Below the pieces are notes generated by a model. That model did no database searches. It saw nothing but the letters and a program-made list of their open reading frames with translations, and was not told where the DNA came from. From an uncultured Chitinophagaceae bacterium (lineage in GTDB: Bacteria > Bacteroidota > Bacteroidia > Chitinophagales > Chitinophagaceae), in NCBI GenBank assembly GCA_937900675.1, contig CALCEA010000191.1, positions 1-18,840 on the forward strand: a DNA stretch of 18,840 bases, read 5' to 3'. This document shows positions 6,927 to 14,615 of the stretch, piece after piece. The first letter of the stretch is position 1. Each line of letters starts with the position of its first letter. A program made the translations under genes and the position numbers.

Positions 6927-7862
6927 ATGGAATCAGAAAAAGTATCAATATTAATTATAGGTTCAGGACCTGCTGGTTATACTGCTGCAATTTATGCTGC
7001 TAGAGCCAACATGAAACCATTATTATATCAAGGAATTCAACCAGGTGGTCAATTGACTATTACTACGGAAGTAGAAAACTATCCTGGATTTCCAGAAGGT
7101 ATTCAAGGACCAGAATTAATGGTGCATTTTGAAAAGCAAGCAGCTAGAATGGGTGCTGATATTAGATACGGCTTAGCTACTAAGGTTGATTTTTCTTGTA
7201 GTCCAAAAAAAGTTTGGATTGATGATGAAAAATTAATCGAAGCAGATGCAGTCATCATATCAACTGGTGCGAGTGCTAAATGGTTAGGATTGCCTAGTGA
7301 AGAGAGGTTGAATGGATTTGGAGTAAGTGCTTGTGCAGTTTGCGATGGTTTCTTTTTTAAAGGAAAAGAAGTAGCTATTGTGGGTGCAGGGGATACTGCT
7401 GCTGAAGAAGCACATTATTTGTCTAAAATGTGTACTACAGTTCACATGTTTGTTCGTAAAGATCAAATGAGAGCAAGTAAAGTGATGCAAGATAGAGTGT
7501 TGAATACGCCAAATATCAAAGTATATTTTAATACTGAAACAGAAGAGGTATTGGGTGAAAAAACAGTACAGGGTGTAAGAATTAAAAATACGAAAGAGGG
7601 TACTACGCAAGAAATTCCTGTGAGTGCATTTTTCGTAGCTATTGGTCATCAACCTAATTCTGATATTTTCAAACCATTCTTAACAATGGACGAAACTGGT
7701 TATATCCAAACAGAACCTGGTACAACCAAAACATCTGTAGAAGGAGTTTTTGCAGCTGGGGATGTACAAGATAAAAACTATCGTCAAGCGGTAACTGCTG
7801 CTGGAAGTGGTTGTATGGCTGCCTTAGATGCGGAAAGATATCTTACTTCAAAAGGACATTAA
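6927..7862 (+). CDS. trxB: thioredoxin-disulfide reductase
   Basis: A 311-residue low-molecular-weight flavoenzyme that passes electrons from NADPH via FAD to thioredoxin in the cytoplasm. Visible: FAD-binding IIGSGPAGYTAA (G12, G14, G17), PGGQLTITTEVENYPGF, the redox-active dithiol CAVC (C136, C139) followed by DGFFF, NADPH-binding GAGDTAAEEA (G153, G155), VRKDQMRASK for the 2'-phosphate, and the C-terminal FAD motif VFAAGDVQDKNYRQAVTAAGSGC. The start is ATG 6927; an in-frame upstream start would lie inside the rpoD terminator. folB begins 4 bases after the stop, so the two are probably co-transcribed. There is no room for a free-standing promoter between the terminator and this gene, so its promoter must overlap the hairpin or it depends on read-through. 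Confidence 0.97.
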   Translation: MESEKVSILIIGSGPAGYTAAIYAARANMKPLLYQGIQPGGQLTITTEVENYPGFPEGIQGPELMVHFEKQAARMGADIRYGLATKVDFSCSPKKVWIDDEKLIEADAVIISTGASAKWLGLPSEERLNGFGVSACAVCDGFFFKGKEVAIVGAGDTAAEEAHYLSKMCTTVHMFVRKDQMRASKVMQDRVLNTPNIKVYFNTETEEVLGEKTVQGVRIKNTKEGTTQEIPVSAFFVAIGHQPNSDIFKPFLTMDETGYIQTEPGTTKTSVEGVFAAGDVQDKNYRQAVTAAGSGCMAALDAERYLTSKGH

Positions 7863-7866
7863 TCCA

Positions 7867-8217
7867 ATGAAAATCTATTTAACTGATTTGGAATTTTTCG
7901 GATTTCATGGTTTGTATGAAGCCGAAAAAAAAATTGGTAATGGATTTAAATTAGACATTATCATTGATTTTACTCCACCAGTTGAAAGGGTAGAAAAGAT
8001 TGATCAAACCATTGATTATGTGCATGTATATAAGACGGTACAATCTATCATGGATACACCAACACCTTTATTAGAAACTTTAGTAGACAAAATAGCTACA
8101 CAGATTTTATTAGATCATTCAATGGCTGACAAGGTATTTGTAAAAATAACAAAGCAAAAATTATACATACCTAGTTTTGAAGGAGCTACTTCCGTATCAC
8201 TAGAAAAGTCAAGATAA
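7867..8217 (+). CDS. folB: dihydroneopterin aldolase
   Basis: 116 residues, normal for FolB, which converts 7,8-dihydroneopterin to 6-hydroxymethyl-dihydropterin plus glycolaldehyde in folate synthesis; the enzyme is an octamer of T-fold subunits. Visible: LEFFGFHGLYEAEKKIGNGF with the pterin-side glutamate in YEAE; IDYVHVYKTV, whose Tyr corresponds to the conserved active-site tyrosine; LLETLVDKIA; and KITK with the catalytic lysine. After that lysine the usual N-P-P-I-P-G stretch is changed to QKLYIPSF, as compared from memory with the S. aureus enzyme. The start ATG 7867 is 4 bases after trxB; the longer in-frame version would overlap trxB by 35 bases. It is convergent with the MATE gene, with only 5 bases between stops. 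Confidence 0.9.
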   Translation: MKIYLTDLEFFGFHGLYEAEKKIGNGFKLDIIIDFTPPVERVEKIDQTIDYVHVYKTVQSIMDTPTPLLETLVDKIATQILLDHSMADKVFVKITKQKLYIPSFEGATSVSLEKSR

Positions 8218-8222
8218 AAGAT

Positions 8223-9581
8223 TTATATTTTCAGTCCCTTCCATTTCATAGATTTTATATACCAGTAAGAAGGTAATAGTAAACTAATCCAATAGATAAT
8301 TTCACACATCCATCCAATAGTGATAGGCAATTGGTAGTATTCAATGGTCAAATAACTATAGATGATATAAATGATAATGGCTACGAATTCAATGGCTAAA
8401 TTAACAGAAGAATTTCCCGTGCCAGTTACTGCGTTTAACCAGACTGTTGCTATTGACATAAATAACAAAGCGACTGAAACAACCCTTAATACGGGGATTG
8501 CTTCTTGCATAAACTCTTCTCCTTGACCATAAATAGATAAGAATTGATGTGCAAAAACATTTAGCAATATAAATACCATTACTGCAAATCCTAGACTCCA
8601 TTTCATGATTTTAACAATCAATGGAATGACTTTGTCTTGTAAGTTTTGACCTATAATATTGCTTACCATGGTACTAGAAGTGGCTGCAAATGCCCAGGTA
8701 AAGCTTCCAAAAAATCCAAAAATATTTCGCATGGAATTAGATACAGCCAAAGATTGTTCGCCTCTGTGTTCAATTAAAATATAAAAGAATTCCCAGCTAA
8801 TAATACTAATCATGTATTGAGCCATAATGGGCATGGACTGAACCATGATTAATTTTACATAATCCCATTTAAAACTGAATCTTTTAAAAAGTTCAAATCT
8901 TTCACCAATTTTTTGATAGTGTATTACTAAGAATATGACTAATAAGCCCATTCCTTCTGCGATGATAGAAGCATATGCTGCACCGTTAATGCCTAATGCA
9001 GCAAAACCAAAATGACCAAAGATTAAAGAATAGTCAAAGAAAATATTGAAAATTGCTTCGGTCGCAGTACCAATGATTAAAAATTTACTTTGATTCGTGC
9101 CAACTAATAAGGCATTTCTCATTTGATAAATAAACAAAAAGGGAATACCCCAAATACGAATTTTTAAAAATTCAATCACCGTATTGGCTCTATCAGCATC
9201 TAATAAAAGTGCATGGAAAATACTGGGAGCAATTAAATAAGTAAAGCTAATTCCAAAAATGGATAAGACTAAAGAAATAAGCACCCCTTGTGAAAACAGA
9301 ATGCCAATTTCATCCACTCTATTTTCGCCTGCTCTTCTTGAAATAAGGGCTTGTAATCCATTATTTAAACCTTGGCCCATTACGCCAAAAATGAGATAAT
9401 ACACACCTGTAATACCTCCAATGGCCAATGCTTTTTTACTTAAGGCGCCCAAGAAAATATTATTGATTACAAAATTGACTTGTGGAACCATGATTGCCAA
9501 TGCAATAGGTAATGATATAGCCAATATTTGCTTACTGCTGATATTAACCTGTAAAGATGGGGTAGAACCTGAATGACTCAT
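8223..9581 (-). CDS. MATE family efflux transporter
   Basis: 452 residues and strongly hydrophobic, with about 12 predicted membrane helices arranged as two six-helix halves; the family exports cationic drugs, metabolites or lipids in exchange for H+ or Na+. Family-like features: the first helix with ISLPIALAIMVPQV, the loop after helix 2 GQGLNNGLQALISRRAGEN (MATE proteins have a conserved G-x-x-x-Q/A-R-x-G-x-N pattern here), and the matching second-half segment ATSSTMVSNIIGQNLQDK. It starts at ATG 9581 with a perfect -7 box (TAGATTTG) 8 bases upstream. It is divergent from the DUF3822 gene and convergent with folB. The substrate cannot be inferred; no regulator gene is adjacent. Confidence 0.92.
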   Translation of the reverse strand: MSHSGSTPSLQVNISSKQILAISLPIALAIMVPQVNFVINNIFLGALSKKALAIGGITGVYYLIFGVMGQGLNNGLQALISRRAGENRVDEIGILFSQGVLISLVLSIFGISFTYLIAPSIFHALLLDADRANTVIEFLKIRIWGIPFLFIYQMRNALLVGTNQSKFLIIGTATEAIFNIFFDYSLIFGHFGFAALGINGAAYASIIAEGMGLLVIFLVIHYQKIGERFELFKRFSFKWDYVKLIMVQSMPIMAQYMISIISWEFFYILIEHRGEQSLAVSNSMRNIFGFFGSFTWAFAATSSTMVSNIIGQNLQDKVIPLIVKIMKWSLGFAVMVFILLNVFAHQFLSIYGQGEEFMQEAIPVLRVVSVALLFMSIATVWLNAVTGTGNSSVNLAIEFVAIIIYIIYSYLTIEYYQLPITIGWMCEIIYWISLLLPSYWYIKSMKWKGLKI

Positions 9582-9589
9582 ATTATTTA

Positions 9590-9597
9590 CAAATCTA
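9590..9597 (-). promoter_or_regulatory. -7 element of the MATE gene
   Basis: Minus-strand TAGATTTG (9597-9590) is a perfect TAnnTTTG match, 8 bases before the ATG at 9581; the transcript leader would be very short. No TTTG is seen at the -33 position. Confidence 0.55.
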
Positions 9598-9632
9598 CAA
9601 TTAGTTTTAGTAAAGAACTGCCTCTTTTTTTA

Positions 9633-9640
9633 TATCATTG
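9633..9640 (+). promoter_or_regulatory. possible -7 element of the DUF3822-rsmD cluster
   Basis: TATCATTG matches TAnnTTTG except at one base and ends 16 bases before the ATG at 9657. It faces away from the MATE promoter in a 75-base divergent gap. It is the only visible candidate upstream of the plus-strand cluster that runs to 14615. Confidence 0.4.
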
Positions 9641-9656
9641 CATAAGATTTTACACC

Positions 9657-10442
9657 ATGGCAAAGAAGAAAATAGGTATTTACGGAACATTAGAAAGTAC
9701 TGCTAATCATAAAGTAGAAGATTTATACATTATTGTAGATCATCAATCTATTCATTTTGCAGTGAAGCATCTCTTGAGCAATAAATATGTTTCTTTTGAA
9801 TCTTTTGTGAATGGGAATGATGTAAATGGTTTTGCTCAATTATTAGCTTATCTACAAAATAATTCAAAATTGATGCATGCAGTGTATCATACGATTCACT
9901 TTGTAATGAATGGCGCTAGAGTTTTAATTAGTAAAGACCAATCCATTAAAGACCATACCATTTATCAAAATGAGTTAAATATGGTATTTGGGAATCAAGC
10001 CGATCAAGAATTATTAGTTAGTTCGTTACGCAATAATCAAGTTTTGATTTCTTCTATACCAGATATATACCAAACATTACTCACTAGAGCATTCCCCACT
10101 GGGAAGTGGATGCATTATGCAGATGCAGTAATTAAAGAAGCTAAAGAAGATGGTGTTTATTTGTATTTTTTTGATTCCTACTATATTGTATTGATCAAAA
10201 ATAATGGCTCAGTTCAATTTTTAAAATATTTTGATGAAGCTGAAGAAGCTCAAAATGTATATAATGTTTTACATGTTTGCAAGCATTTACAGATTGAACC
10301 AAATAAGTCCAATTTAATTTTAAGAGGTTATCATTCAGAACAAAATCATTGGGCTGTTGAATTAGGTATTTATTTTGAAAATGCTACCATAGAAAAAGCT
10401 CCAGAACATGGAGATCATTTTGCTACTTATTTTATTTTTTAA
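9657..10442 (+). CDS. DUF3822 family protein (uncharacterised, possibly actin-like fold)
   Basis: 261 residues, beginning MAKKKIGIYGTLE. I recognise it as DUF3822 from its overall pattern and its position directly before rsmD, an arrangement I recall as common in Bacteroidota. From memory, one Bacteroides member has a structure with an actin-like (ASKHA) ATPase fold; this needs checking. Two halves can be seen: residues about 15-125 (LYIIVDHQSIHFAVKH...YHTIHFVMNGARVLISKD) and about 155-261 (YADAVIKEAKEDGVYLYFF...NGSVQFLKYF...LILRGYHSEQNHWAVELG). Each has short beta hairpins like the repeated subdomains of that fold. No signal peptide or membrane segment is seen, and no clear catalytic motif. 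ATG 9657 was chosen over an upstream in-frame start that would overlap the MATE promoter and 5' end. Its stop abuts the rsmD start (TAAATG), implying translational coupling. Function unknown. Confidence 0.75.
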   Translation: MAKKKIGIYGTLESTANHKVEDLYIIVDHQSIHFAVKHLLSNKYVSFESFVNGNDVNGFAQLLAYLQNNSKLMHAVYHTIHFVMNGARVLISKDQSIKDHTIYQNELNMVFGNQADQELLVSSLRNNQVLISSIPDIYQTLLTRAFPTGKWMHYADAVIKEAKEDGVYLYFFDSYYIVLIKNNGSVQFLKYFDEAEEAQNVYNVLHVCKHLQIEPNKSNLILRGYHSEQNHWAVELGIYFENATIEKAPEHGDHFATYFIF

Positions 10443-10985
10443 ATGAGAATTATATCTGGAAAATATGGAGGTCGAAGAATACATCCTCCAGCCAATATGC
10501 CTTATACAAGACCTACTACGGATATTGCCAAAGAAGGTCTATTCAATATTTTACATACTAGGGTTTCCATAGAAGATGCAAATACTTTAGATTTATTTGG
10601 GGGTACAGGATGTATTAGTTATGAACTTGCATCAAGAGGTGCTTCTAATTTAACCATTGTAGAGAAAGATGGGGCGATGGCAGACTTCATTAAAAAAAAT
10701 GTTGAAATGCTTAAAATTGAACATGTTCAATTGTTAAGAATGGATGTTTTTCAGTTTTTAAATACCTGCAATAATCAATATGATGTAATATTTGCTGGAC
10801 CACCTTATGCGCTTAATACTATTGATGATTTACCCAAAATTATTGTTCAAAGAAAATTAATTGCGCCAGAAGGTTTTTTTGTACTGGAACATACTCCTAG
10901 AAATAATTATGAAAAATTTGAAGGGTTTCAATTTTCTAGAAATTACGGTAGCACTATTTTTAGTTTTTTTCAATGTAATGAATAA
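10443..10985 (+). CDS. rsmD: 16S rRNA (guanine(966)-N(2))-methyltransferase RsmD
   Basis: 180 residues, the full RsmD length. It methylates N2 of G966 (E. coli numbering) of 16S rRNA in the assembled 30S subunit using S-adenosylmethionine. The N-terminus MRIISGKYGGRRIHPP and TRPTTDIAKEGLFNIL are diagnostic of RsmD. SAM-binding motif I is LDLFGGTGCISYELASRGA (residues 49-67), and the acidic residue after strand 2 is in VEKD. Motif IV, normally D/N-P-P-Y/F, reads GPPY here (G119-P120-P121-Y122), so the first catalytic-loop residue is Gly. The C-terminus YGSTIFSFFQ is typical. The gene abuts the DUF3822 stop, and the 5-FTHF cyclo-ligase gene starts 22 bases later. The family is certain; activity is uncertain because of G119. 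Confidence 0.93.
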   Translation: MRIISGKYGGRRIHPPANMPYTRPTTDIAKEGLFNILHTRVSIEDANTLDLFGGTGCISYELASRGASNLTIVEKDGAMADFIKKNVEMLKIEHVQLLRMDVFQFLNTCNNQYDVIFAGPPYALNTIDDLPKIIVQRKLIAPEGFFVLEHTPRNNYEKFEGFQFSRNYGSTIFSFFQCNE

Positions 10986-11007
10986 CTAAAATAATTCACA
11001 TTAGACC

Positions 11008-11571
11008 ATGTTAAAATCAGCAGCTCGAAAAGAATTATTAGCAAAAAGACAAGCACTTTCAGAAGCTGATTGTATAAAATTAGATGACTTATTATTAATA
11101 CAGTTGCAAAAAATGGATTGGTCTGCGACTTCTGTAATAGGTAGTTTTTATCCTTCAGATACGCATGCCGAACCTAACTCCATGTTATTGATCAAATATT
11201 TGAAGTATAGTATTCCTGATCTTTCAGTGGCGTATCCAGTAATCAATGATCAAGATGCTTCCATGGAATTTTATCAGGAAACAGAGGAGCTTTCTATAAA
11301 CAAATGGGGGATCCATGAGCCCCTTCCAAAGCATCTCATCCCTCCAAGTGAATTAGATAGTTTTTTGGTACCCTTGGTTGGATTTGATCTATTAGGCCAT
11401 AGAATTGGATTTGGTAAAGGGTACTATGATCGATATTTTGCAAGATTAAATCATCCAGTTAAAAGAATTGGCATATCTTATTTTGAACCCATTGCTAAAT
11501 TAGAAGATACCCATCAATTTGATGTACCTTTGTCTCATTGCATTACGCCTTGGAACATTTATGAATTTTAA
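11008..11571 (+). CDS. 5-formyltetrahydrofolate cyclo-ligase
   Basis: 187 residues, the normal length for this ATP-dependent enzyme, which converts 5-formyl-THF to 5,10-methenyl-THF and returns the stored folate to the one-carbon pool. Visible: N-terminal SAARKELLAKRQALS, with the basic residues conserved in the family; SFYPSDTHAEPNSMLLIKYL; WGIHEP (family W-x-I-x-E-P); and the ATP/substrate loop RIGFGKGYYDR (GFGKGYYDR at residues 134-142). The C-terminus FDVPLSHCITP is also typical, from D-x-P-L/V-x-x-x-I/V-T-x. ATG 11008 is the natural start. The last 11 bases overlap lpxK (start 11561). A fourth letter such as ygfA/fau is used in E. coli; I leave the symbol blank. Confidence 0.95.
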   Translation: MLKSAARKELLAKRQALSEADCIKLDDLLLIQLQKMDWSATSVIGSFYPSDTHAEPNSMLLIKYLKYSIPDLSVAYPVINDQDASMEFYQETEELSINKWGIHEPLPKHLIPPSELDSFLVPLVGFDLLGHRIGFGKGYYDRYFARLNHPVKRIGISYFEPIAKLEDTHQFDVPLSHCITPWNIYEF

Positions 11572-12664
11572 CAACCTTTTTTTAAAATCTTTTCGAGTTT
11601 TACTTTTACCATTTGCTGTTTTATATGGTTGGGTAGTAGCATGCAGAAACTGGATGTACCAAAAGCAATATTTAAAATCGGTTAGATTTAATGTACCCAT
11701 GATTTGTATCGGTAATTTGTCTATGGGTGGTACAGGTAAATCTCCGATGGTAGAACATTTATTATCTATTTTAGCAGACGATTATAAAATGGCTACCCTA
11801 AGTAGAGGGTATAAAAGAAAGACCAAAGGATATGCTTTAGCCAATGCTCAAACAACTGCCTTAGAAATAGGGGATGAGCCCATGCAGTTTCATATTAAAT
11901 ATCCAAATGTATCGGTGGCTGTATGTGAAAGAAGAATTGAAGCCATTCCTCAATTGATTCAAGATGTTCCCAATTTGCAAGCCATCATTTTGGATGATGC
12001 GTATCAACATAGAGAAATTGTTGCTGATTTTAATATCTTGTTAACGGATTATAATAATTTATATACAGATGATTTTTTTATTCCTACCGGTGATTTAAGA
12101 GATGAAAGAAAGTCTGCTAAGCGAGCAAGTATCATTGTGGTGACTAAATGCCCTAAAGATTTGTCGGAAGCTGAAAGAGACGAGATTATTGAAAAATTAT
12201 ATCCAGAACAACATCAAAGCGTGTTTTTTACTGCAATTGAATATGAAACCCCTTATCATATTTATCATCCTACTGATCAATGGGTATTAACTATGAGAGA
12301 CGAGGTATTATTAGTTTGTGGTATCGCAAATCCATTGCCTTTGAAAAACTACTTACACGAACATACGCATACTTATTATCAGTTATCTTATAGCGATCAT
12401 CATATCTTCTCTATTGAAGATTTAAAAGAGATTAAAGAAAAATTTGAAGAAATTCAAGCCAAAAGCAAATTAATTTTAACAACAGAAAAAGATGCTGTTA
12501 GATTAGTAAAATACACGGAGGAATTACATGATATTCCTTTATATGTTTTACCTATTAAGCCCATTTTTTTATTTGATGCTGAACCTATATTCAATCAATT
12601 AGTGATGGATTATGTAGCTCAATTTTATACAAACAACAATGGGAAAGAAAGAGAAAAATACTAG
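11561..12664 (+). CDS. lpxK: tetraacyldisaccharide 4'-kinase
   Basis: 367 residues. It phosphorylates the 4' position of tetraacyldisaccharide-1-phosphate to give lipid IVA, the sixth step of lipid A synthesis, at the cytoplasmic face of the inner membrane. An N-terminal hydrophobic helix (about residues 11-31, VLLLPFAVLYGWVV) gives membrane association. The P-loop GNLSMGGTGKSP (residues 51-62, K60) matches the LpxK pattern GNLTxGGTGKTP. Further family motifs: LSRGYKR, GDEPMQ, VCERRIEAI, IILDDAYQHR (catalytic D-D-A/G-x-Q-H), and LTTEKDAVRL near the C-terminus. The start is ATG 11561, overlapping the previous gene by 11 bases; the longer in-frame form at 11519 would overlap by 53. The 3' end overlaps RNase R by 26 bases. 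This confirms a Gram-negative, lipid A-containing envelope. Confidence 0.96.
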   Translation: MNFNNLFLKSFRVLLLPFAVLYGWVVACRNWMYQKQYLKSVRFNVPMICIGNLSMGGTGKSPMVEHLLSILADDYKMATLSRGYKRKTKGYALANAQTTALEIGDEPMQFHIKYPNVSVAVCERRIEAIPQLIQDVPNLQAIILDDAYQHREIVADFNILLTDYNNLYTDDFFIPTGDLRDERKSAKRASIIVVTKCPKDLSEAERDEIIEKLYPEQHQSVFFTAIEYETPYHIYHPTDQWVLTMRDEVLLVCGIANPLPLKNYLHEHTHTYYQLSYSDHHIFSIEDLKEIKEKFEEIQAKSKLILTTEKDAVRLVKYTEELHDIPLYVLPIKPIFLFDAEPIFNQLVMDYVAQFYTNNNGKEREKY

Positions 12665-14615
12665 ACATAAAAAAACAACCACCAAACAAACCAATTTGGC
12701 AGCAACTTATCAAGGAGTATTAGATATTGCTAAATCTGGGATGGGTTTTGTGATGGTGCCCAATATGGAAAACGATATTCTAGTTTTCCCGACAGATTTT
12801 AACACTGCATTGAAAGGAGATGAGGTTAGGGTTAAGATTACAAAAATTAGACAGGGTACTGGTAAGAAAGAAGGCAAGATTATAGAAGTAGTTAAAAGAA
12901 AGCAGGTTTCTTTTGCAGGTGTTATGCAAGTAACTGCAAGACATGCTTTTTTTATTCCCAACACAATTACACCCATGCCGGATATCTATATACCATTGAA
13001 TAAATTAAATGGCGCAAAAGATAAAGACAGGGTAATTGTTCAATTAACTACTTGGGATAAAGCGAGTAAAAAGCCTGAAGGGGAAGTATTAGAGATATTT
13101 ACTGCAGAACAAGAGAATGATCAAGCAATGAAATCAATTGTTGCTGAAGCTGGATTTAATTTACAGTTTAGCAAAGAAGTAATGGATTTTGCGAATAAAC
13201 TAACTACAGATTTAACTCCAGAAGAAATTGCTAAAAGAAAAGATTATCGTAAAGTATTAACTTTTACCATTGACCCTGTAGATGCAAAAGATTTTGATGA
13301 TGCTATTTCTTTTCAAAAATTAGATAATGGCAATATAGAAATTGGCGTGCACATTGCCGATGTTTCGCATTATGTTCAACCAGGAACAGCAGTAGATCAG
13401 GAAGCTTATGATAGAGCTACTTCGGTTTATTTACCAGATAGGGTGTATCCCATGTTGCCTGAAAAAATATCCAATGAATTATGTTCTTTGAGACCACATG
13501 AAGAGAAATTAACTTTCTCTGCTTGTTTTGAATTGGATGCTTCTAATAAAGTGGTCAATACTTGGTATGGAAAAACGATTATCTATTCGGATAGAAGATT
13601 TACTTATGAACAAGTGCAAGAAATCATCGAAACGAAACAAGGAGATCATGCAGAAGTTATATTGTGGTTAGCCGATTATACACAAGCTTTAAGAAAGAAA
13701 AGATTTGAAAACGGTGCTATCAATTTTTCTTCGCAAGAAGTAAGATTTACGCTAGATGAAAAAGGGAAGCCAACTGGTATAACCGTTAAAGAAAGCAAAG
13801 CATCTCATCAGTTGATTGAAGAATTGATGTTAAAAGCCAATCAATTAATTGCTGAAAAAATGGGAAAGGTTAAAATAAAATCTGAGGTTTTACCTTTTCC
13901 TTATAGAGTACATGATCAACCCAATGAAGAAAAATTAGCGCCATTTGTATCATTTGCCTTGTCGCATGGATATCCTTTTGACCTAAGTACCCCAGAAAAA
14001 ATTGCGCATAGTTTTAATAATTTAATGTTAGCTGCTCATGGTAAACCAGAACAACATGTATTGGAGCAATTAGGCATAAGAACAATGGCCAAAGCTGTTT
14101 ATACCACCAATAATATTGGTCATTACGGTTTAGGATTTGAATATTATTGTCATTTTACTTCTCCCATTAGAAGATATCCCGATGTATTGGTACACAGAAT
14201 TGTTCAAAGTGTATTGATGGGACATCCTATAAATGATGGTGGTTTAGAAGAAAAATGTGTGCATTGTAGTGAACGAGAAAGAGCAGCCATGGAAGCTGAA
14301 CGCGCATCCAATAAATACAAACAAGTTGAATTTATGCGTGATTATGTTGGGCAGGTTTTTGAGGGAGTGATTAGTGGAGTTTCAAGTTTTGGTTTCTGGG
14401 TAGAGACTGTTGAACATAAATGTGAAGGCTTGGTCAATATCACAAGTTTATCTAGAATAGATGATTTTAGACATGTAGAATCTAGTTATTCTTTGGTAGG
14501 AAGAAGATCTGGTAGAAAATTCAGCATGGGAGATAAAGTCAATATTCGCGTGGTTTCTGCTAATTTAGACAAGCGACAAATTGATTATGAATGGGAACCT
14601 AATTCCGCTTCATAA
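12639..14615 (+). CDS. rnr: ribonuclease R (RNB family exoribonuclease)
   Basis: 658 residues, a processive 3'-to-5' exoribonuclease that degrades structured RNA. Order: a Lys-rich start (MGKKEKNTRHKK), cold-shock-like RNA-binding domains (about 24-170, YQGVLDIAKSGMGFVMV and further), the RNB catalytic domain (about 195-530) with metal-binding aspartates in DPVDAKDFDDA (D212, D218, D220, D221), GVHIADVSHYVQPGT, the motif CHFTSPIRRYPDVLVHR, and a C-terminal S1 domain (about 570-650, GQVFEGVISGVSSFGFWVE). It is shorter than the 813-residue E. coli RNase R because it lacks the N-terminal helix-turn-helix and the long basic tail; domain order and the S1 end still favour RNase R over RNase II. The start overlaps lpxK by 26 bases. 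The 3' end overlaps the convergent saccharopine dehydrogenase gene by 31 bases. Confidence 0.95.
   Translation: MGKKEKNTRHKKTTTKQTNLAATYQGVLDIAKSGMGFVMVPNMENDILVFPTDFNTALKGDEVRVKITKIRQGTGKKEGKIIEVVKRKQVSFAGVMQVTARHAFFIPNTITPMPDIYIPLNKLNGAKDKDRVIVQLTTWDKASKKPEGEVLEIFTAEQENDQAMKSIVAEAGFNLQFSKEVMDFANKLTTDLTPEEIAKRKDYRKVLTFTIDPVDAKDFDDAISFQKLDNGNIEIGVHIADVSHYVQPGTAVDQEAYDRATSVYLPDRVYPMLPEKISNELCSLRPHEEKLTFSACFELDASNKVVNTWYGKTIIYSDRRFTYEQVQEIIETKQGDHAEVILWLADYTQALRKKRFENGAINFSSQEVRFTLDEKGKPTGITVKESKASHQLIEELMLKANQLIAEKMGKVKIKSEVLPFPYRVHDQPNEEKLAPFVSFALSHGYPFDLSTPEKIAHSFNNLMLAAHGKPEQHVLEQLGIRTMAKAVYTTNNIGHYGLGFEYYCHFTSPIRRYPDVLVHRIVQSVLMGHPINDGGLEEKCVHCSERERAAMEAERASNKYKQVEFMRDYVGQVFEGVISGVSSFGFWVETVEHKCEGLVNITSLSRIDDFRHVESSYSLVGRRSGRKFSMGDKVNIRVVSANLDKRQIDYEWEPNSAS

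Noticed and set aside
7284..7652. Open frame of 122 codons on the minus strand opposite trxB
   Set aside because: Antisense to intact trxB; Cys/Phe/Ser-rich low-complexity translation with no recognisable domain or promoter.
8215..8225. Terminator between convergent folB and MATE genes
   Set aside because: Only 5 bases separate the stops and no hairpin with a T-run was found in or around them.
9573..9656. N-terminal extension of the DUF3822 protein
   Set aside because: It would run through the divergent MATE promoter and overlap the MATE start; MAKKKIGIYG at 9657 is a natural start.
11519..11560. Fourteen-codon N-terminal extension of LpxK
   Set aside because: It would overlap the previous gene by 53 bases; ATG 11561 places the hydrophobic anchor at the usual distance from the N-terminus.
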